Shown here piece after piece: positions 18,400 through 24,461 of a stretch of DNA of 32,700 nt. The position numbers and the translations under genes were made by a program. The notes below the pieces were generated by a model. It worked only from the letters and a program-made list of their open reading frames with translations. It had not been told where the DNA came from and did not search any database. Source of the DNA: Dehalococcoidia bacterium (GTDB lineage: Bacteria > Chloroflexota > Dehalococcoidia > UBA2979); the NCBI GenBank assembly GCA_029246995.1, contig JAQWMB010000025.1:1-32700 (forward strand), written 5' to 3'. Numbering within the stretch: the stretch's first letter is position 1; every line of letters begins with the position of its first letter.

Positions 18400-18425
18400 G
18401 AGAGGATGACCTAGGTCATCCTCTC
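18400..18425 (-). terminator. Intrinsic terminator of the aquaporin gene (perfect 26-bp palindrome)
   Basis: A perfect 26-base palindrome (12-base arms around central TA) lies in the convergent gap between dut and the aquaporin gene. Read on the minus strand it is followed by GTTATTTTTT, the U-tract of a rho-independent terminator. That tract is the complement of the last codons of dut. On the plus strand no T-run follows, so it should work mainly for the aquaporin transcript, although the hairpin may also protect the dut mRNA end. Confidence 0.65.
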
Positions 18426-18446
18426 TAACTAATATCTACCATGCGG

Positions 18447-18492
18447 CGGGGGTTTCAAATGCAGCAGACATTAGTTTATAAATGTACCCCCG
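18447..18492. repeat. G/C-run inverted repeat at the 3' end of the aquaporin gene
   Basis: CGGGGGT (18447-18453) pairs with ACCCCCG (18486-18492) across 32 bases, directly beyond the aquaporin stop. The region from 18443 to 18452 is strikingly G-rich for this genome. It could extend the 3' hairpin structure of the aquaporin mRNA. No coding signal was seen in it. Confidence 0.4.
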
Positions 18493-18493
18493 G

Positions 18494-19156
18494 TTATTTC
18501 TTATCAAACACATATTTATGTGCTAAAGCAGCAACAACTGCTCCTAGGATTGGGCCAGTCCAATAAACAATATGATTATCCCAATTTCCTTGCAATAAAG
18601 CTGGGCCGAAAGCACGAGCTGGATTCATTGCAGCTCCAGTTAATGCACCACCAGCAAAAATATCCATTGCGATGACAAGGCCAATAATTAAGCCTGCAAT
18701 CTGAGATGGCCCATTCTCATCAATAACAGAAAGAATCACAATCATTAGAAAGAAAGTTAAAATTGCCTCGATAAATACTCCTTCAGCCATAGAAAGAGCA
18801 TCATTAAGTGCAGGGACTGCTAAGTTTGCCATGGAAGCCTCTCTTAAAAGCAACATTTTCACTGCCAAAAAACCAACAATTGCACCACTTAATTGTGAAA
18901 CAATATATTTAATTGCCTTTAATCCATCAATTTTTCCTATGGACCATAATGCAATCGTTAGCGCAGGATTAAATACTGCTCCAGAAATATAGCCAAAAGC
19001 TGCAACCATTGTAGCAATAGCAAGGCCATGAGCTAATGCGACTCCAACAATATTTGTACCACCTGATACAACCACAAAACCAGCACCAACAAATAACAAA
19101 GTAAAAGCACCTAAAAATTCAGCGAGTGATTCAGAGTCGTAAATGTATTTCTTCAC
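18494..19156 (-). CDS. Aquaporin (MIP family) with a His-Ile-Ala-Arg filter
   Basis: Six-helix channel of the major intrinsic protein family, 220 residues, in the cytoplasmic membrane. The two NPA boxes are SGAVFNPALT (Asn63) and AAMNPARAFGPAL (Asn178). By spacing from these boxes to E. coli AqpZ, the selectivity filter is His43, Ile166, Ala175 and Arg181. AqpZ has Phe, His, Thr, Arg, and GlpF has Trp, Gly, Phe, Arg. The set found here is like plant tonoplast aquaporins, some of which pass water, urea, ammonia or peroxide. The start is GTG at 19156, with GGA six bases upstream. It has its own promoter and terminator, so it need not depend on the MFS gene 116 bases upstream. Confidence 0.94.
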   Translation of the reverse strand: MKKYIYDSESLAEFLGAFTLLFVGAGFVVVSGGTNIVGVALAHGLAIATMVAAFGYISGAVFNPALTIALWSIGKIDGLKAIKYIVSQLSGAIVGFLAVKMLLLREASMANLAVPALNDALSMAEGVFIEAILTFFLMIVILSVIDENGPSQIAGLIIGLVIAMDIFAGGALTGAAMNPARAFGPALLQGNWDNHIVYWTGPILGAVVAALAHKYVFDKK

Positions 19157-19191
19157 TAATTGTCCAATCAGATAAAAGTTTCTTATTTGGG

Positions 19192-19221
19192 AATATAATC
19201 AAATAAATGCTAAAGTGTCAA
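19192..19221 (-). promoter_or_regulatory. Sigma-70-type promoter of the aquaporin gene
   Basis: On the minus strand, a perfect TTGACA -35 (19216-19221) is followed after 18 bases by a TATATT -10 (19192-19197), five of six to consensus. It lies in the gap between the MFS gene and the aquaporin gene. Transcription would start near 19185, giving a leader of about 28 bases. This is the best promoter match noticed in the window. Confidence 0.6.
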
Positions 19222-19272
19222 TACATTTAAGCATTTATTAAATATTTAAATATAATTAAATAGAAAGACAAT

Positions 19273-20532
19273 TTATTCTAAAGTGGTTTTTTTTAACTCA
19301 GGATACTTAGCTAAAGCAAAAGAAAGTGCTGCAATAATAAATAAAAATGCATATAAAGTAAAAGGGTTAGTAAAAGAGGCAGTCTGATCATACCAAAGTC
19401 CTCCCAAAAAGGGGCCCACTGCATTCATTGATAATTGAACAGGTCTACTAATTCCTTGAATGGTACCTACTTGCCTTCTCCCAAAATAATCTGCATAAAT
19501 AGACTGAAGCATAGTAAAATTGGAGCCAAAAAATGTTCCATAGACCAAGCCATAAATAATGCCATCAAAAAAACTGTCTGCATGAATCAATAAAAATATT
19601 CCAAAACTCATACCTAGCATTGAGAATGCTTGCACCCACCTCATTCTTATTTTTACACTCATAATTCCTGCCAAAATTCCTCCTACAGAAGCAGTAATAG
19701 AAAAAACACTTACAACCACAGTAGATTGAGTCAGTGAAAGGCCTTGATCGATTAAATGTGGTATTTGTAAAAAGTTAACTGAACCTTGACCAAATAGGCC
19801 GAGTCCTACACCTAGACCTATAAACCAAAAAGCTCTAGTACGTATAGCCTGGCTGACGGAATAGTCGTTCTCTAGAGCAAATTCATTGTTTGCATCACTA
19901 GAATCATTTTGTTTGCTTAAACCATCTGGTAATAGTCCCATGTCTTCAGGTCTCTTGCGAATAAAAAAAAGTGCAGGTAAAATACCTAGTAACGCAACTA
20001 AAATAGCCAAGCTACCCCATCCTAACCTCCATGAACCAGTCAAACTAATAATCAATGCTAACAGTATAGGTATGGTTCCCATTGCTACCCTTGTGCCTGC
20101 TGCAACAATGCCAACAGTAAGTCCGCGTTTTTGTATAAACCAATTATTTACAGCAATGTAGGCACCTGAGGTCATACCAAAAGTTAAAGACCGACCAATT
20201 GAATAAAATATATAAAGCTGCCAAATATGATTTAAAAATGCTAAAGCAATTAAACAAAAGAACATAATAATTGAAGAACCTGCTATTACCCACCTTCCTC
20301 CCCATTTATCTAATGCAACTCCTGTCAAAGGAGCCAAGGCAGCAGCACCAATGCTACCAAAAGTAATAGCCAATGCTATTTCAGACATCTTCCATTGAAA
20401 CTGATCTTGAAAAATATTAGCAAATACACCAAGAATTGGATTATAAAAAACCACTGCCGAATAGGCAGCCGTTGTGCATGCAGCTACCACAACCCATCCA
20501 TAAAAACTGAAAATGCTACTCAACTTATTCAT
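19273..20532 (-). CDS. MFS transporter, monocarboxylate/oxalate-formate-like
   Basis: Secondary transporter of 419 residues with about twelve membrane helices and a central cytoplasmic loop (about residues 200-225, rich in Asp and Asn). The N-terminal YGWVVVAACTTAAYS and the ALDKWGGRWV loop between helices 2 and 3 resemble the monocarboxylate transporter and oxalate/formate antiporter branch of the major facilitator superfamily. A carboxylate substrate would suit the acyl-CoA genes in the window, but this is inference. The start at 20532 is an ATG. It is divergent from the PlsY-like gene across 93 bases that hold an imperfect palindrome. Confidence 0.9.
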   Translation of the reverse strand: MNKLSSIFSFYGWVVVAACTTAAYSAVVFYNPILGVFANIFQDQFQWKMSEIALAITFGSIGAAALAPLTGVALDKWGGRWVIAGSSIIMFFCLIALAFLNHIWQLYIFYSIGRSLTFGMTSGAYIAVNNWFIQKRGLTVGIVAAGTRVAMGTIPILLALIISLTGSWRLGWGSLAILVALLGILPALFFIRKRPEDMGLLPDGLSKQNDSSDANNEFALENDYSVSQAIRTRAFWFIGLGVGLGLFGQGSVNFLQIPHLIDQGLSLTQSTVVVSVFSITASVGGILAGIMSVKIRMRWVQAFSMLGMSFGIFLLIHADSFFDGIIYGLVYGTFFGSNFTMLQSIYADYFGRRQVGTIQGISRPVQLSMNAVGPFLGGLWYDQTASFTNPFTLYAFLFIIAALSFALAKYPELKKTTLE

Positions 20533-20558
20533 TAATTATTCTTTTGATTTTTTTAATA

Positions 20559-20588
20559 TAGTAGTCATAATAATCCTTATAACTACTA
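20559..20588. repeat. 30-bp imperfect palindrome between divergent MFS and PlsY-like genes
   Basis: Outer arms TAGTAGT/ACTACTA and inner arms ATAA/TTAT are separated by one mismatched pair and a 6-base loop, making a 30-base dyad. It sits midway between the two divergent starts, so it could be a shared operator. No regulator is known. Confidence 0.4.
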
Positions 20589-20625
20589 AGATGCTACAAT
20601 AAAAATATCTCAAAAAGGTTGTAAA

Positions 20626-21216
20626 ATGGATTTGTTCTTAATTTTGATTATTTCCTATCTACTGGGTTCTTTCCCAACAGCATACTTATTAGTAAAAAAA
20701 GTATTCCAAAAAGATATACGAGAAATCGGTAGTGGAAATCCAGGCATGATGAATGTACTAGATAATTTTGGAATCAGATATGCATATGTTGTTGGAACAG
20801 TAGATATCCTAAAAGGAATACTTGCTGTAACAATAGCAAAATTATACATTGCCAACGAACCAATAGCTGTATTAGCTGGCTTAACTGCTATAGCAGGTCA
20901 TGATTTTACACCTTTTTTAAAATTTAAAGGAGGCAATGGTACAGCTACTGGAGGCGGTGCCGTATTAGCTTTAATGCCCTTAGCATCTAGTATTGCTTGT
21001 GTGACTGGATTAATTGTTGGTATCGTTGTTAAATCGAGGCGGCTTGGTGGAAATATAGCAGTAATATTAGTCCCTATTATGGGATTTTATTTAAATGAAA
21101 CAAATATGCTAGTTGTTGGAAGTAGTCTTATAGTAGCAAGTATTGTACTAAAGGTTCTCTTTTTTGAAGGATTTTCTCTTTATCATCAAAAAAATAAACG
21201 AGTTAACCGAGATTAA
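20626..21216 (+). CDS. PlsY-like glycerol-3-phosphate acyltransferase
   Basis: Integral membrane protein of 196 residues related to PlsY, which transfers acyl from acyl phosphate to glycerol 3-phosphate in phospholipid synthesis. Visible are LLGSFPTAYLL, motif 1 as GSGNPGMMN (35-43), DILKG (60-64) and motif 2 as GHDFTPFLKFKGGNGTAT (91-108). Usual PlsY has GSGNxGxTN and GGKGVAT, so here Lys is replaced by Asn104 and Val by Thr. Several membrane helices span the rest. It may be a diverged PlsY or a paralogue with another acceptor. AAGG stands seven bases before the ATG. It is first in a long same-strand run, 22 bases ahead of the methyltransferase gene. Confidence 0.85.
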   Translation: MDLFLILIISYLLGSFPTAYLLVKKVFQKDIREIGSGNPGMMNVLDNFGIRYAYVVGTVDILKGILAVTIAKLYIANEPIAVLAGLTAIAGHDFTPFLKFKGGNGTATGGGAVLALMPLASSIACVTGLIVGIVVKSRRLGGNIAVILVPIMGFYLNETNMLVVGSSLIVASIVLKVLFFEGFSLYHQKNKRVNRD

Positions 21217-21238
21217 TTTAATATAGAATGTATTTTAT

Positions 21239-22375
21239 ATGTTTGAAACACCAACAGAAATTTTGATTAAAAAAACTATTCAAGAACAGAATGGTAGTAT
21301 TTCTTTTTATGATTTTATGGATACATGTCTTACAAATGAGCATTTTGGTTACTACTCGACAAAAGAACTATCTTGGAATCATCTAGGCGACTATCAAACT
21401 TCACCAGAAGTGCATCCAATTTTTGGATTCTTATGGGCAAAGCAAATTCATGAATGTTGGATAAAAATGAATCAACCAAAAAAAATAACAATTATTGAAG
21501 TTGGTGGTGGCTCAGGTATATTTATGTCAAGTATTGCAAGTTGGCTTAAAAAAGAACATCCAAATTTTTTTCATATAATTAATTTTATCATCGTAGATGT
21601 TAGTGAAAAAAGATTGGAGCAACAACAGAAGCTCTTACAAATGTATGATGTTCATCCTCAAATAATGTTAATAGATGATTTTTTAAATAAACAAAATACA
21701 TTTGAAGGTATATTAATTAGTAATGAATTCTATGATTGCCTCCCTTTTCATTTAATTAAAAAAACTCAATCCAATTTAAACGAAATCAGAATATCAAATT
21801 CTAAAGAAAATCGCCTTTTCTATTCGGAGCAATCGCTCACAAATAAAAACATATCTAATTTTATTAATAAAATGAATTTACAATTATTTAATGATTGCAT
21901 TGTAGAAATTCCTTTAAAAACATATGAAGTAATAACTAAAATTGCATCAATGATAAATAAAGGATATATCATTAATATTGATTATGGCGATTCAACAAGC
22001 AATTTACTCCAAGCATGGAGGAAAGATGGTACATATAAAGGAATAACAAGAAACATGTTAGATGATCCAATAAATAATCCAGGTGAGATTGATATAACGG
22101 CGGATGTAAATTTTAGCATTTTACAAAAAGGGCTTGAAGAAAATAATATGGCAGTAAATCCAATAATAACTCAATGGCAATGCCTAAGTAATTTAGGTAT
22201 ATTTAATATGCTTGCTGAAATCCCAGAAGTCAATTTAAACAACTCATCAACTTATTTAAAAAATAAAAAAGCTGTTGAAAGACTAACAGAACCAGAACTT
22301 TTAGGAAAAATTAAAGTTCAAGTTGCTGCAAAAGGGTGCCCATTAGAAGAATTAAGTTATTTTATAAGTGCATAA
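21239..22375 (+). CDS. MidA/NDUFAF7-type SAM-dependent methyltransferase
   Basis: Class I methyltransferase of the COG1565/MidA family, 378 residues. DYQTSPEVHPIFGFLWAKQI (51-70) is the family block ahead of the SAM motif IIEVGGGSG (85-93). LISNEFYDCLPFHLI and GYIINIDYGD follow in the usual order. The human member NDUFAF7 dimethylates an arginine of a complex I subunit and is needed for its assembly; bacterial targets are poorly known. The nuoI and nuoG genes lie about 1.5 kb downstream on the same strand, which supports a complex I role here. No clear ribosome-binding site precedes the ATG. The gene end is followed after one base by the next ATG. Confidence 0.9.
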   Translation: MFETPTEILIKKTIQEQNGSISFYDFMDTCLTNEHFGYYSTKELSWNHLGDYQTSPEVHPIFGFLWAKQIHECWIKMNQPKKITIIEVGGGSGIFMSSIASWLKKEHPNFFHIINFIIVDVSEKRLEQQQKLLQMYDVHPQIMLIDDFLNKQNTFEGILISNEFYDCLPFHLIKKTQSNLNEIRISNSKENRLFYSEQSLTNKNISNFINKMNLQLFNDCIVEIPLKTYEVITKIASMINKGYIINIDYGDSTSNLLQAWRKDGTYKGITRNMLDDPINNPGEIDITADVNFSILQKGLEENNMAVNPIITQWQCLSNLGIFNMLAEIPEVNLNNSSTYLKNKKAVERLTEPELLGKIKVQVAAKGCPLEELSYFISA

Positions 22376-22376
22376 A

Positions 22377-22823
22377 ATGAAAAATCAAAAATTACAAACT
22401 AGAAATGGAATGGAGCTTTTAAGTTCATTATGCAAAGAAAAATTTTTAATCCTGTTATATTTTACTGAACAAAATACACCTTCCTGCACAAAGCAATTAC
22501 TATCATTCAAAGAAGAAATTAAAACTTTAAAACAATATCCTATGCAGGTATTAGCAGTTTCAGTAGATAAATTCACTGATTTAATTTTATTTGAAAAAAA
22601 ATTAAATGGATTGCCTTTTGAAATTGCTACTGACGTTAATGGATCATTAGCTAAAAAAATTGGGATATTTGACAATGATTTACAAAAAACAAATAGAAGT
22701 GTAATTATATTAAATCAATTATGTGAAGTAATTTATTTAAATCCTTTTTATCAACCCGACAATATTAATGACTTTACAGCTGTTTTTTCATTTTTAGAAA
22801 AAATGAACTTTATTACGGAATAA
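22377..22823 (+). CDS. BCP-like peroxiredoxin
   Basis: Small AhpC/TSA-family protein of 148 residues, likely a thiol peroxidase. The peroxidatic site is LLYFTEQNTPSCTKQL with Cys37 in the TPxCT context of BCP/PrxQ enzymes. No Cys occurs five residues later, where many BCPs keep the resolving Cys, so it may be a 1-Cys type or use another thiol. LAVSVDKFTDLILFEKKLNGLPFEIATD is the usual following block. I start at the ATG at 22377, one base after the preceding stop, rather than at the GTG at 22368 inside that gene. Two bases separate it from the scaffold gene, so it is part of the same operon. Confidence 0.8.
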   Translation: MKNQKLQTRNGMELLSSLCKEKFLILLYFTEQNTPSCTKQLLSFKEEIKTLKQYPMQVLAVSVDKFTDLILFEKKLNGLPFEIATDVNGSLAKKIGIFDNDLQKTNRSVIILNQLCEVIYLNPFYQPDNINDFTAVFSFLEKMNFITE

Positions 22824-22825
22824 CT

Positions 22826-23200
22826 ATGACTAAATATTACAGTGATAAATTTTATGAATATTTTAATCAAACAACTAATAGAGGAAAATTAAAAAATATT
22901 TCTACTAGTGCATCAGCAATGAACCCAATATGCGGTGATAACATTGAACTCTTTTTAGAAATTGATAAATTGGATACTATTAAAAATGTAAGTTACTTAA
23001 GTAACGGATGTGCTGCAACTTTGGCAATTGCATCACTTGCTAGCGAAAAAATTTCTGGTCAAACAACTAAAGATGCTTTAGCAATATCAAAAGATGATTT
23101 AATTAAAGATATTGAGGGATTGCCAGAAAACAAATTTCATGCATCAACATTAATGATACAGGTAATTCATCAAGCTATAGATAAGTGGAGTTCATCATGA
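22826..23200 (+). CDS. NifU/IscU-like Fe-S scaffold protein missing the third cysteine
   Basis: Iron-sulfur cluster scaffold homologue, 124 residues. E. coli IscU uses Cys37, Asp39, Cys63, His105 and Cys106. Here the matches are Cys36 (NPICGDN), Asp38, Cys62 (SNGCAAT), His105 and Ala106 (KFHASTL). The third ligand and sulfur-acceptor Cys is therefore absent, with GCA at 23141-23143. The rest of the fold looks intact (LASEKISGQT, EGLPENKFH), so this is a variant rather than a broken gene. It might be a carrier or a scaffold for a cluster with another ligand. It lies two bases after the peroxiredoxin gene and overlaps the next ATG by four bases. Confidence 0.85.
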   Translation: MTKYYSDKFYEYFNQTTNRGKLKNISTSASAMNPICGDNIELFLEIDKLDTIKNVSYLSNGCAATLAIASLASEKISGQTTKDALAISKDDLIKDIEGLPENKFHASTLMIQVIHQAIDKWSSS

Positions 23201-23811
23201 ATACTGCAGGATTAATTCTTGCTGCTGGTCAATCATCAAGAATGCATAAACATAAGGCTTTATTACCATGGGCTAACAGCACTATTATTGAATGGGAAAT
23301 AAAGTGTTTAAAGTCAGCAGGCATTTCAGATATTTTTGTAGTACTTGGATATAATGCCAAAAACATTATTAAATTAATTGCTAACTTAGATGTCAATGTC
23401 ATTATAAATGAAAACTGGATTACAGGTCGTTCAAGCTCTATTGCAAAAGCTATGATCGAAATCATAAAAGTTACAGAACTTAAAAAAATATCGCATTTAC
23501 TAATTCAGAATGTTGATCAACCACTTAACAATGAAGTTATTATACAGCTAAATTTATTTATAAAAGAAAATAATTTAAAAAATAAAATAGAAGTGCTGCA
23601 GCCAATTTATAAAGAAAAAATTACTCATCCAGTAGTTATACATAAAAGTGTTTTTAAAAATTTACTTCGAGTAGAGGATTACAAATTAGGGCTTAAGGAA
23701 GTTATTCAAGATTTAAAAAGAACAACAATCGCAATAAATTCTCCATTACTGGCACTTAATATAAATACAAAACAAGATTATCAGAATGCTCAAAAGATAC
23801 TCAAGGACTAA
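23197..23811 (+). CDS. MocA/MobA-like nucleotidyltransferase
   Basis: Nucleotidyltransferase of 204 residues with the signature GLILAAGQSSRMHKHKALLPW at its N-terminus, closest to MocA, which adds CMP to molybdopterin. GRSSSIAKAM and VDQP (the metal-binding Asp region) follow in the usual order. MobA or another sugar or cofactor nucleotidyltransferase is possible. I prefer the ATG at 23197 to the GTG at 23185, because GGAG lies six bases before it and the ATGA overlap with the scaffold stop suggests coupling. Its place two genes before NuoG, a molybdopterin-oxidoreductase-fold protein, is notable, though NuoG itself usually holds no molybdenum. Confidence 0.85.
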   Translation: MNTAGLILAAGQSSRMHKHKALLPWANSTIIEWEIKCLKSAGISDIFVVLGYNAKNIIKLIANLDVNVIINENWITGRSSSIAKAMIEIIKVTELKKISHLLIQNVDQPLNNEVIIQLNLFIKENNLKNKIEVLQPIYKEKITHPVVIHKSVFKNLLRVEDYKLGLKEVIQDLKRTTIAINSPLLALNINTKQDYQNAQKILKD

Positions 23812-23890
23812 AAGATGAAAATTTTATGTAAATATTAAAAATTTAAAGATAAATATGTGCTAGAATTTCTTCTGAAAGATTGGAAAGTTC

Positions 23891-24445
23891 ATGATATATG
23901 GCATAGGCATATTACGCTCAATGCTAGTCACCTTAAAGCATGTTTTTAGAAAACCAATTACTGTTGAATTCCCAGAAAAAAATAGAAGTGTGCCAATCAG
24001 GGCTAGAACAAATCTACTTTGGTTTGAAGAAAGATGTACTGGTTGTTCAACTTGCGCGCAAGCCTGTCCTGATGGTTGCATTTTAGTAGAAACATCACCT
24101 AGAGAAGATGGGACTTTAAATATTGAAAGATATGAAATAGACTTTAGGATATGTATGTATTGTGGTCTTTGCACAGAAGCCTGTCCATATCAAGCAATAC
24201 AGTCAGGCGGAAGATATAATGATGCAGTTTATACATTTGAAGAAATGTACAGGAATAAAGTATCTCTCGCTGCAGAGTCTAAGCAATACTTAAAAGAAAC
24301 TGATGGCAGATATCCAAATGGTCAAACGCAAGAAGAAATAGAGCCAGATATTACGACAATTCCTACTGCTCGTTCGAGAATGAAGCCAGCAGGACAAGAT
24401 GGCCCTATTGGCCCTCATCATCTGCCAACAAAAAAAAACTTATAG
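23891..24445 (+). CDS. nuoI: NADH-quinone oxidoreductase subunit I (NuoI)
   Basis: Ferredoxin-like subunit of complex I, 184 residues, which passes electrons through clusters N6a and N6b towards quinone. An N-terminal amphipathic membrane-contact helix region (GIGILRSMLVTLKHVFRKPITVEFPE) precedes two 4Fe-4S sets: Cys49/52/55/59 in CTGCSTCAQACP and Cys88/91/94/98 in CMYCGLCTEACP. An extra Cys63 follows the first. GGAAAG precedes the ATG. It lies 79 bases after the MocA-like gene and 16 bases before nuoG. In most bacteria nuoG, nuoH and nuoI occur in that order in one large operon; here I precedes G and the rest are not in view. Confidence 0.92.
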   Translation: MIYGIGILRSMLVTLKHVFRKPITVEFPEKNRSVPIRARTNLLWFEERCTGCSTCAQACPDGCILVETSPREDGTLNIERYEIDFRICMYCGLCTEACPYQAIQSGGRYNDAVYTFEEMYRNKVSLAAESKQYLKETDGRYPNGQTQEEIEPDITTIPTARSRMKPAGQDGPIGPHHLPTKKNL

Positions 24446-24461
24446 ATTAAGGAAAATCGCA

